Positions 22,291 through 34,500 of a stretch of 64,000 bases of DNA are shown here, piece by piece. Below the pieces are notes generated by a model. It did no database searches, was not told the origin of the DNA, and saw nothing but the letters and a program-made list of their open reading frames with translations. Numbering within the stretch: position 1 is the stretch's first letter; the number at the start of each line of letters is the position of its first letter. The DNA is from Gerris lacustris (Eukaryota; Arthropoda; Insecta; Hemiptera; Gerridae). The stretch lies in NCBI GenBank assembly GCA_951217055.1, contig OX578276.1, positions 67,600,144 through 67,664,143 of the forward strand, in the 5' to 3' direction. The translations under genes and the position numbers were made by a program.

Positions 22291-23517
22291 GAGATGATTA
22301 GTAATGACGTCACAAGATGGCGTAAGCTTTCGATAAGTTATTCGATTCGGTTTGTTATGTTCCTTTTCCTTATCACCTGTTATCAATCCCATGTAAAATG
22401 AATGGGAGAATTTTCTCAACTTTTTAAATAATTAATTATTAAATTATTATTCATTTATAAGACTTTTCAACCTTTGAACGTTATTATACTAAGTCTATTT
22501 TAACAATATAAGATAAGAAAACATCAAAAATTGCCGTTCTAGTGGTTTAAAAAAATATTATTGTGAGTGTGTTTTATTGTGGTGATACCGTCCGGGTCCG
22601 TTCTTATTTATTGCTTATTTTTTAAATCGTTTTTCTATTTTTGTTTGTATATCATGTCTTCCACCTTCTCGAGCGTTATGAAAATTTCATCTATACTTCA
22701 TTTTTTTCGGAGGACAAAGCTATTCTTCGTAAAAGTATGTCAGAGTACTTAAGTAATATTAAATTAATGTATTAAATTAGTTTTTTAATCAAAATTTTAA
22801 ACAAGTATACATGCGAGACACTCATATCATATATTATTATACTCGTTAATATAGATACCAAAAAATACACAAATAATAATAGTAATAACAGTCTGCTCAT
22901 TGTCTCGTCATCAACGTCTTTTTCCTATGATGGTCAGTGATCTATTAATCTATTGTATAGTATATAATTATGTTCCAACATCGGTTAAATATAATGCACA
23001 TTGTAAGTAACCAGGAACAAACTATTATTAGCAAATAATCTTTTATTACCTAGCAGATTAAGTATCACTATCTTTCTACAAGTCCTGTACCCTGAGTATA
23101 CTTCATTGAGTTTCAAAACTTGAGAAAAATTTATTTTCGGACACACAATATAAACACGAACACACCCTTTGAATTTTTATGGCAACAGGAAATACAAAAA
23201 ATCAAGTATAAAGATTATTAACTCAAATAGCTTTTTCGATGTTATGACCCTTCACACAAATACTCATTTTAAATAACTGAAACGAAAGTTTTTAATGTTT
23301 TCTTTGTTACACTCGTTAAAAAAGACTTGGTACAACAATGTTCAAAGGGTGAAAACTCTTATAAATCAATAATAATTTAATAATTAATTATTTAAAAAGT
23401 TAAGAAAGTTCTTCCATTCATTTTACATGGGTTTGATAAGAGGTGATAAGAAAAAGGAACATAACAAACACTGAGTTAAATTTTCGAAAGCTTTTGTGAC
23501 GTCACACTAATCATCTC
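22291..23517 (+). mobile_element. Long-TIR element, copy A
   Basis: It begins GAGATGATTAGTAATGACGT and ends ...TGACGTCACACTAATCATCTC. The ends are imperfect inverted repeats of roughly 250 bp or more (shared words: TTTGTTATGTTCC, CATGTAAAATGAATGGGAGA, GTTGAAAAGT-like). No transposase is visible; a 61-codon internal frame is probably chance. Perfect TGACGTCA occurs at 22305-22312 and 23497-23504. Confidence 0.85.
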
Positions 23518-23544
23518 GATACTAGTAGGTTAGGTACAACAATA

Positions 23545-24771
23545 GAGATGATTAGTGTGACGTCACAACAGCTTTCGAAAATTTAACTCAGTGTTTGTTA
23601 TGTTCCATTCTCTTATCACCTCTTATCAAACCCATGTAAAATGAATGGGAGAATTTTCTCAACTTTTTAAATAATTAATTATTAAATTATTATTGATTTA
23701 TAAGAGTTTTCACCCTTTGAACATTGTTGTACCAAGTCTTTTTTAACGAGTGTAACAAAGAAAAAATTAAAAACTTTCGTTTCAGTTATTTAAAATGAGT
23801 ATTTGTGTGAAGGGTCATAACATCGAAAAAGCTATTTGAGTTAATAATCTTTATACTTGATTTTTTGTATTTCCTATTGCCATAAAAATTCACAGGGTGT
23901 GTTCGTGTTCATATTGTGTGTCCGAAAATAAATTTTTCTCAAGTTTTGAAACTCAATGAAGTATACTCAGGGTACAGGACTTGTAGAAAGATAGTGATAC
24001 TTAATCTGCTAGGTAATAAAAGATTATTTGCTAATAATTGTTTGTTCCTGGTTACTTACAATGTGCATTATATTTAACCGATGTTGGAACATAATTATAT
24101 ACTATACAATAGATTAATAGATCACTGACCATCATAGGAAAAAGACGTTGATGACGAGAGAATGAGCAGACTGTTATTACTATTATTATTTGTGTATTTT
24201 ATGTTATCTATATTAACGAGTATAATAATATAAGATATGAGTGTCTCGCATGTATACTTGTTTAAAATTTTGATTAAAAAACTAATTTAATACATTAATT
24301 TAATATTACTTAAGTACTCTGACATACTTTTACGAAGAATAGCTTTGTCCTCCGAAAAAAATGAAGTATAGATGAAATTTTCATAACGCTCGAGAAGGTG
24401 GAAGATATAATATACAAACTAAAATAGAAAAACCATTTAAAAAATAAACAATAAATAAGAACGGACCCGGATGGTATCACCACAATAAAACACACTCACA
24501 ATAATACTTTTTTAAACCACTAGAACGGCAATTTTTAATGTTTTCTTATCTTACATTGTTAAAATAGACTTAGTATAATAACGTTCAAACGTTGAAAAGT
24601 CTTATAAATTAATAATAATTTCATAATTAATTATTTAAAAAGTTGAGAAAATTCTCCCATTCATTTTACATGGGATTGATAACAGGTGATAAGGAAAAGG
24701 AACATAACAAACCGAATCGAATAAATTATCGAAAGCTTACGCCATCTCGTGACGTCATTACTAATCATCTC
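23545..24771 (-). mobile_element. Long-TIR element, copy B (facing copy A)
   Basis: The same 1227-bp element in reverse, 27 bp from copy A. It is flanked by TA on both sides (AATA|GAG...CTC|TATAG), consistent with a TA target. TGACGTCA is at 23558-23565 and 24750-24757. The two copies differ at few positions and make a 2.48-kb inverted pair. Confidence 0.85.
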
Positions 24772-25119
24772 TATAGTATTCAGATTTGATCGTTAAAAAC
24801 TCTTTAGACACCGAGGATATTCTTTACATGCAACTCTAACATTCTATAAAATGTTTGATTGAAGTTTAGTTTTAGTTAAGTGTGGACAGTTTACAAATAG
24901 TAATATAATTATGGCTATACGTTTGATTTTAATTTACAATTATTAAGAAAAATCATTCCTCATTTTAGTATTTTTTTGTGACCTCTATACTTACATTTGT
25001 TTTTTTATTAAACAATTTTTACACTATTACCCGCCTTTTCTGTTTTAGTTGGGGATAATTATTTTATATTGCATAGTAAAGCGTCCTAACGCTTTTAATT
25101 TATTTTTAGAATTTTAAAC

Positions 25120-25222
25120 ATGTATTGTATTTTAATTTTATTATTAGTAGCTTATTTTATTGGAAGCCACTCATGGTGTTGGTACAGTCGCTGTTGTTTG
25201 GATAGTGAGGCGATTGTTCAAG
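25120..25222 (+). CDS. Torsin: Torsin B exon 1 (signal peptide)
   Basis: Encodes MYCILILLLVAYFIGSHSWC and on to Gln34. The donor CAAG|GTAATT leaves one base, joined to GT of exon 2 to give Gly35. The open frame continues past the donor to 25380, but that part is intron. Confidence 0.82.
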
Positions 25223-25410
25223 GTAATTTTCAATGTTACTTTCTTTATAATGCATGCCTTCATTCTGTGATTCCCAATTTTACACGATGCCCAACCAAAA
25301 GAAAAAACAGTGTTTCGAAATATAATCAACCGGCTTGGCCCCCGGTCTCTAAAGATCAACCATTACATTTCACAAATTGAAACTAATATCCTTCCACTAT
25401 TGTGCCACTA

Positions 25411-25507
<97 letters not shown>

Positions 25508-28500
25508 CAATGGAAATAATAAGTAAAGAGTTGGTCAAAACCCCAGCTTTGGTTTGAATCCTATAGAGGTGAGACATGTTTAACACTGATGATCTAATCA
25601 AGTAGATGAGTAAAGTGGGGACTAAAACAAAGCAAAACAAAACAAAAATAAAATAAAAGAAAATATAAGTTTTAAAACTATTAGTACTGTGATCAAAGCT
25701 AAAGTCTGTCCCAAAGTAGAGTTAGTGCGTTGACAGCACGGGAAAAACTAGCAAATAGGGTAAGGAGCCAATGAGAGCTTGAGATTTTCCTGGACAAAAG
25801 GTTGGGCCAACTAGGCAAAGATAAATGTCTTTAGTGGAGGGGAGAGGCCCTCTGGATAAACGCTGCCCCACCCCTATCCACATACATAGTGGCTTTATTT
25901 TTTCCCTTAGAGATGTTGGCCAATGTGTGTGTCACTCGATTTCCCCCGCTGTCAACACACTAACTCTACTTTGCAACAGACTGTAGAGCTGAGTTATTGA
26001 ATCCAAAAAATAAACCTTGGAGATAAATCTCAGAGGGGCGTTCTCTATGCAATCTTCAGGTCATAGAGAATTTCTTTCATTTCATTGGATACGGTCCTAT
26101 CCTAAGACCTTATCGCCTAGATTACTTTGGAAAATATAGCAACCCAAAGGATAAAAGGTAAAAAGAAAATAAATTTTATTAGGTAAATATGGATATGTTC
26201 GAGATGTGTTGAGTATCGAAATTTTTTATTCAAGGAATTTAACTTTTAAACATTTTGTGTTTTTATGTGAATGAAAAGGAAAAGAAAAATACAATAAAGG
26301 TCAATTAAATAACTAGGAAAGGAAGGAATAAAGAAAATTTAATACATTTAAATTTAACTGGATGATTTAAAAGTTAATTGTCTTATTTTCTTTTTAGTTG
26401 ATCCATTATATTCTTATTAGTAGTACTTTATGGAAAAAGAAAAAAATAATTATTTTCTTTTAATTCATTAATAAGCTATATTTCGCCCAAACCTGGGCAT
26501 CTTTAGGCCTAAAATAAAAATAACATAAACAATATTATAACAAAAGAAAAAAATTAAACCAACTTAACATAAAACATAAGTAAAATTTGTTATTTGATCT
26601 TAAATACCATAATTTTAAATACAAGAATTGTATTTAATAGCTGAAAACAAACATTAAATAAAATTATTTTACTTTGAACTAAACTATCCTGAAATTATCA
26701 TCTATATTACATTAACAAAAACAAATCACAATTTGGAGTAATCGTTAAAAACTAACTCTCCGATTCCATTGTTAAAGAGTTAAGTACTAACTAATATAAT
26801 AATAATAATCTTATAATCTATCTAGATTATTCGTTATCTTTAATTATTTCTTATTTTGTTAATTTATTTATTTGTATTTTTTTTTTTTTTTTTGGTTTTG
26901 AGCAAGGTTGCAAGCTTAGTTTATTTATTGATTATTATTTTATTTATTTTGATTATTATTATTATATTGTTTTTATTTAAGCTTATGTTAAAATACTGTC
27001 GAACCTCCATAAAACGAAATTGATGGTTCCAGAAAAATATCGCTATTTACAAATTTTGTTTATTCTATTAGATTTTTTAAGACAAAAAAAATGAGTGGTT
27101 GGGAAAGAGGAAGATTTTTATCCTGTACCATTTTCATTCATTGCAGAACTGTCACAACTTCTTGATCTTTTTTAAAATCTCCACTTGTTTCGTATAGTTT
27201 AAGTATTGAATCCTTAATGAAGGTGAACTAATGGAGGCAGCATATGCATTATTATTAGAGTGAAGTAGAATTATTAGAGTGCTAGAGCAAAAACTCCGGA
27301 AAATAGTTGTAAGATAAGAAAATAGAGGAATACCAAAACACCACCAATATTAATTTACAGGAAATTTGTCGGTCGAATCTTTATCCTTATTTCTATAAAT
27401 TTTGTTTCATGTAGAGAAATTATGTTCATTCATTCTATAGATACACTTTTATAAGGAGAATTTGTGGGGACAAAAAAAAAAAAAAAAATGTTATGTAGAA
27501 ATTTTTGTTAAATAGAAGTTTTTTGTAAGGAGGTCCGACTGTATTTATATTATGTTAAAGTTTGTTCACAAAATAATAGGAAAATGTTTAATAATATAAA
27601 TTGAATTGAGTTAAAGGTTATAAATATATTAGTTATGAAATTCATATTGTTTTATAAAGTTTGTAGGCATTGTTATTTATTGTTCTATGCATTGTTATTT
27701 ATTTATTTTTTATAATTTATTTATTAGATTGATAAATAAGGCATTATATGTATGAGAATTGGTCAATAAGTAAGGTCTCCACATTTTTAAGAAATAAAAA
27801 TAAAAGTATTAAAAATAAAAATAATTTTATTTTGTAGTACAACTATCAACTATTTCTCAACCTAATCGCCTTCTCGATTGAAGCACTTTTGGAGTCTTTC
27901 AGGCCACTTTTTAATACAAGTGTCTAAGAAATCTCCTACCAGGTCACTAAGCCAGTGCACCTCTTCCTTGACTTCTTCATCATTATCAAAGCGTTGGCCA
28001 CCAAAGTGTTCTTTAAGGGAGGTGAAAAGATGGTAATCACTAGGTGCCAAGTCTGGACTGTAAGGTGGATTAGTCACTAAGAAGTCCCAACCAAACTTGA
28101 TCAGAAGGTTCTTTGTGGAGTTTGCTACATGAGGGCAAGCGTTGTCATGCAGTAGGGACACATCTTTTGTCAACATCCCCGCCTGCGATTCTGTATTGCT
28201 CGTCGTAGTTTCGTTAGTGTCTCGCAATATGCATCGGCATTAATTGATGTTCCGCGGGGTATGAAATCAACCAAAAGAATACCTCTTTGGTCCCAAAAAA
28301 CTGTCGCCATGATTTTTCGAGGAGACTCGTTTTGTTGGAATTTCCACAGTTTTGGGGAGGTGGTATGGCGCCACTCATAAGATTAATATTTCCAGAGTGT
28401 AATAAAACACCCACATTTCATCCAACAATTGTTCCCCCTTTCAGCATAACTATCAAGAAATTCACGAGAACCCATTTTATCTGTGCTGTGACAGATATTG

Positions 28501-31500
28501 TTGGTCTCTCACTTCACTCTTCATCATGAATATTTGTTGGCCCTGTCACGAACCCATTTATGCACATTCTTTATGTCCATACATCCCTCTCCATAAACTT
28601 CGCAAAGCTATCTGTGAATTTCAACGGATGACTTTGCGGAGACCTCCCTTGGCGGGTAGGGAAATCGGGAGATCCATTTCAAACAGCTCTAGCTGGCAAA
28701 CTGCAAACTATAAGATTCAGAGGATTTTGCAATGGTTCATTTGAAAGAGGGGGGATGACGGGACACGGCATTGTTGCCACCTCTCTCGTCCGACGTCAGC
28801 TTAAGCTTGATAGGTGTTGGAGACCTTACTTATTGACCAACCTTCATACTTATATAATATGGTATGAAATTTAACTAACTCCCCTGCTGCTGACGGCATA
28901 ACATCAAAGCATAACAATCAATGTTTTGTAATTTGATTTATGTAATTTTTATTATGTTATTAATAAAACTGTACTCTACTTAATAATACAGTATTTGCAA
29001 TTTTATGTGTTGTAGGTCTGGATTCTAATTTTAGCCAAACACTGTTTGGACAACACTTAGTTATTGAGCCAGTCCTGTCAGCTCTTGCTTCTCATTTGGA
29101 GCATGTTCCTAGAAAAGCTCTAGTATTGAGTTTTCATGGGCCAGCGGGAGTTGGAAAAACGTTTGTTGCTAAGAAGATTGCTCATCATCTTTTCAATGGA
29201 GAGAACTACCATGTTAAATTTTATAGTGGAACATTTGATTTTGCTGAAACTAGTAAAGTTGACCTGCATAGAGTACGTATGTTTTTAAACTTTTTTATAT
29301 TTAACTAGCTGGATACCCTTGCTTTGTTGCGGAGTGAGTTATTTTTTAATTTAATTATAAACCCACCATCAAGAAACTTTAAAATTATTTTCCTAATCGA
29401 GAATATTTAGATTCTATCCCTCCCCTTATTTCTATACCCCCTCCCCTTTGATAATATAATTTGCAAATATACCAAATTACTAATTAATTCCGACTACTGA
29501 TAAAAAATTCTTAAATGTTAACTTTGAAGGAAAATACCGAAAAGGAGGGAAATACATGTTCCCCCTGTGTCATTTCACATCCCTGAGTTAAAATTGGAAT
29601 TATCTTTGTAGGATCATTGTATTAAACATATATATTTTATACGTGTACATCCAAAATAAGAGCCATTTCTCAAATATTTAACTTCCTAACTTAAGAAGAT
29701 CGGTCTGGACTCAATTCCCCTTCTTTTCTTACTTTTCCCTATGTTCCCCTTAGGAATCAAATTTTGTACAATACCTATTGGCAGATATCAATATAATTTA
29801 GAAATTATTATACACATGAAGATTTTATTTAGCGTTTTTAAGAAGTGGTGATAATAATTTTATACAAATTTTAGACATGGTAAGGTGTGATTTATAAACA
29901 AATGTCTTCATGATTTATAAACTATTTAAATAATATATGTTTAAAAAAATGAATCTAAATTTTTTTGACAGCGATTGAAAAGTTCTTCCTACAGAAATTT
30001 CCACAGAACATAAAATATTGTTTGTAGCTTCTTCTGCAATTTTGGTTAAATACATTTAAAAAAAAAAAAAAAATAATAATAATAGAATTTTGAAATCTAT
30101 TTAGAAGCTCCATTCTCCGCCCCATATAAAGCTGGCAAAAAGTTTTATAGCCTATAACAACCACAGAATTGAGCTTAACATAGTACCCAAAAACCAATAT
30201 AATCTGTTCAGCCGTTTGGAAGTGATTCACGCACAGACAAACAGACACTAGGAAAAATTCAGAAAAATCTTACAGGTAAAAGTTGAAGTACATAAGGTGT
30301 AGTTTAATATAAAAAAAAAATATGATTCCACCCTTCTAAAGGTCCATATTGACCCTTTGAACAATATGGCCCTATGAAGAATGTGGTTCCCCCTTAACCC
30401 CACATTTTTTCATTATTTTTCTAAAAAGGGGTAAAATGCCCATTTTGGAACGCGATATATAATTTATATATAAGTATTGCACATAAGCTCTAAGCATTTA
30501 TATTTAAACGATTTTTTTTTCGATGCATTATTTCGTTTTAAAAACATAGTTACTAAGTATAGGCCTCCCAAAACTTAACAAAAACAACACGCCACGGCTC
30601 ACGGGTCACTCACTACTTACGTTTTTTCAACTTTTGTCAGGCTAATGATGATCCTAAAAAAAGTTCTATTTATGAATTTTTATGACCGAAGAAACCCTGT
30701 AGTAACTTGCTGGAAAGTACTTGACGGGATTTTTTATTTTAGTTAACTCTACCTGCATTCTCACGTTATGAAAATTAATACCGGTCTAGTCTAGTCTTTG
30801 TCTTAGTATAGAAGCTTTTAGCGATAAAAGCTTCTAAAAGCTTCTATACTAAGACAAAGACTAGACTAGACCGGTATTAATTTTCATAACGTGAGAATGC
30901 AGGTAGAGTAACCTAAAATAAAAAATCCCGTCAAGTACTTTCCAGCAAGTTACTACAGGGTTTCTTCGGTCATAAAAATTCATAAATAGAACTTTTTTTA
31001 GGAGGACCTCGAAACCCTAAAAATGAGTACTGGATTTTTCCAATTTTTTTTCGAATCCCCCCCAAATTTTTTCAATTCCCCCCAAATTTTTTTCAATTCC
31101 CCCAATTTTTTTTCAATGGCGCAACTTGCGCCATTCCCCCCCGTGGACGGCCCTGAGCTTTAAGAAGCGAGTCCATAGTAGGGGAACATAGTAGTGGACT
31201 CTCATCTTTTTTTCCCTGTACTTTTTGGGGCCTCATCTTTCTTCCCCTGTACACCATATTTTTAAACACACATTTGTTGTTCAACACATTGTTGAACACA
31301 CTGGTTTTAATAGTTTTTTTAAAATGAGCTTTGTAGTACTGCTAGTACACGCCTTGAGCTACAAGATGGTGTTGCTAACTCAATTTCTACAAAAATGTGT
31401 CTCTCATCCTTTTTCCCTTGTACCCTTCAATGTGTTAATTATTTTTACCATAATGAAGATTTGTTGTGCGTTCTTTTTCAATACCAAGTGTTACTAAAGA

Positions 31501-34500
31501 ATTTAATGTATTATTTGACATAGTAGATCAAGAAAAGGTCTTTATGAGTTTCAATAAAGTAAAGTGTGCGCATTTACCATTAGGATCACAAGCCCTTTTA
31601 TGTGGATGCACCCCACTTGGCAGACACAAACCCAGGTGCTGGGAAAATTAATAAAATAATGAAAAATGTAAAATTAAAACAATAACTTTAAATCAAAGAA
31701 GAAATTATTATAAGATTTTAATAAATTTTATAATAGTGAATTTGAGGTAGAATAAAATTATAATTAATTGAAGCAAGCGTTAGCGAGCTTCTTACATTCA
31801 ACGAAATATGCATCTTGTCTGTCCGTCTGTCTGTGTGTAACGTTTACGTGTCCAACGATAACTTGAGTAAAAATTGACAGATTTAGTTAAAATTTGGTAT
31901 ACATGTTCCTTTTACTAATACTCAGGCTAAGTTCGTTGGACAGCGTGATCCGTCCAAGAGTTTGTGCGCAATGCTTGTGAAGCTCGCGTAAACATGAGCT
32001 TCAAATTTAAAATTGGAATTTCACGACGGAAAAATTCTATCATCACCTATTCGATGAGACAAACATTTTTTAAAATAACATTTTTTAGTAAAACCAACAA
32101 CGACACCGCTATGAATTAATAACGATCCCTAAAACTATTAAAGCGGACCTAAGCGTTTAAAATAAAGAATACAACCTTTTTACCGATATCTTATGTTCTA
32201 AGGTAACGATTTTTATAAAACTTCATATAAAACGTCTAAAGTTCAATTGAAACAGGAATGTGAAATTTCAACTTAATACAAGCAGAAGTTTTTGCGTAGT
32301 TAAGAGATACATTTATAATAATTGTTTAAAAGCTACTGTGGGTGGTTAAGATACTTATAGTGGAGTAGATAATAGGTTTGTTTAGGAAGTAAAGCTTTGT
32401 ACCGAGTACCCCCACACCAACAAAAATCTTCCAATTATCTTTAACTATGACATTCATCATGATTAATAAATTTCAATATTCAATACGCTTTTCAATTTCA
32501 TTGCTATACGCTCGCTTCAATGATAGAGCCACGCGATGCCTAGTAATTATTATAAACTAAATTAAAAAGTGAAATTATTATAAGACGAGTTAAGCAGAAT
32601 GAAGTAATTAAATAATATAGTATATTGAAATTGGCAAGAACTCAGCTGGGTTGTAGGGTGAAGATGATGTGTGTAGTGTTTACAAAATGAGGAGCGAGTC
32701 AAAGAATGATCAGCAGTGATGTCGTGTCAGAAGTCTGCAATGGACATCTGAGTCAATATAAATTCGTGAGAAGATGGCTAAGCTCTGCCATAGAAGTCTG
32801 CAGTGGACATCTTATAGGCCGCTCGCCTAAAGTGAAGGGTTTGATGTAAGACTGGACTAGGTCTACACTGCGTGGGAGCAGAACCCTTACTGACTGACCT
32901 TCTGAAGGCAGGTTAGCTTCATAGTGTGGAGCACCTGACTGTCCCAATTAATATTATTTGTAATAAAAATAAATACACTTTAAAGAAATAGATTAAAAAC
33001 TTAAGAACTATACATAAAATAAAATGAAGTTAAGAAAGAAGAATGCCTTACAGTGGTCGTATAAACTAGTTGATTATTATTTTCGATAAATAAAAAGTCC
33101 ATTAAGTCTTTCACATAGTTTTTAGGTTTCTGTACTATGTACAAAAAGAAACCTTATATAACGACTCTGTCTGCCTGTCTGTCCGTCGGTGTCAGTCCGT
33201 TGGTGTCTGTCCGTTGCTTGTTTCAATTCATAAACTACTATAGCTAGGAACATGAAATTCGGCACACAGGTGCATCTCGGCATTTGTGACAACTGGACAC
33301 TTTTTCGATTTTTCACACTTAATATTTTCAATATGGCGGGTGACTAAAAGAAATGTTTTTAGTCACCAAGACATGTTATTCTTCAATTTAAAGGTCTTGA
33401 AGTGTAGAAAAAAATATGCAACTATTAAAATTTTACACTTAAAAATTTTAACTTAATCGTACAGAAACCGGTGATTATTGCCTCGCGTATTTACTTACAC
33501 AACTACTACTACGCGCCTACTTGTTTTGTTTTTTTGTAATACTTTTGAATACTTCTTAAAAACAAAATTGAGTTCTAAACTATAACATCTCATAACATTC
33601 TCACTCCAAATTAAACACTTATTTGCTCTACTTAAAAAAATAAAAATAAATAATAACAATAATTCCCCCTTCATGGAGACAATTATTGTTGTTTACTCAT
33701 TTTTTGCCCCCCCCCCCCCCCCCCCCCCCCTGGAGCAGGCTTCTCCTCTCAACATAGGGGTGCTATTTACAGCTCTGGTGTGTGTGCATGTGTGGTCTAG
33801 ATTATAATAGTATTGCATTGCCTTAATAAAAGTGCTAGTGAAAAGCTTGAAGTTAGTGAATATGCTAAATTCTTGGGCTTGTGCTTTTTTAGGAAAGGTT
33901 AGCGAAAGAAATCAAAGAGAGTGTTGGAAAATGTGGAAATTCTATATTCATATTTGATGAGGCTCATAAGATGTCTGATGGCCTATTTGACACCCTCAGA
34001 CCTTTTACTGAGTTCTATGATGAGTATCAAGGTGTTGATTATAGGTATGTAATATTGTTTATCTACGATTGATACAAAATATAAACATTATATCTCTGTT
34101 TAGATGCGTAGAAAGTGGTTATTTACGTACTTGTACTCATTGCGCATGCGCGTCTCATAGTTCTGAACAATTCCTCTTCTTTACCATGCTAGCGCGGTAA
34201 AGAAGAGGAATTCTTCAGCTTTACGCACAATTAGCGAGTTTGTTTACATTTAACAAAACTAATTTGCTATTCTTCTATTAAAGTAACTGTTTATATCGAG
34301 TTTTTAGTAAAAAACAATGAATGAACAAGTGGCTTTGACGAAAATGTAGAGAATAATACTCCTCCAGAAATAATTAATTCGGCAAAAAATACAACTCAAG
34401 ATTAATGCCATCTTTATCAAGAGAAGAGATACGAACTTACATACAGCAAGTTTATTTTTTTTTTGTATTTATTATTTAAATCTAACAATGGTAGATAAAG

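Larger units (their letters stand above)
21892..25119. promoter_or_regulatory. Shared 5' region of the divergent torsins
   Basis: 3.2 kb separates the two start codons. Of this, 2.48 kb is two facing transposon copies; without them only about 750 bp would lie between the genes. No TATA box or initiator is asserted. The bidirectional promoter role is inferred from layout only. Confidence 0.45.

Noticed and set aside
22567..22752. 61-codon frame repeated at 24310-24495
   Set aside because: It repeats only because the transposon copies repeat; hydrophobic, without a known domain, and copy C does not keep it.
25223..25380. Extension of torsin B exon 1 to the stop at 25380
   Set aside because: The GT donor at 25223 restores torsin frame into exon 2; the extension has no torsin similarity.
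25310..25640. Frames through the (TA)n/(TG)n tract
   Set aside because: Dinucleotide repeats translate to endless IYIY/CVCV; not genes.
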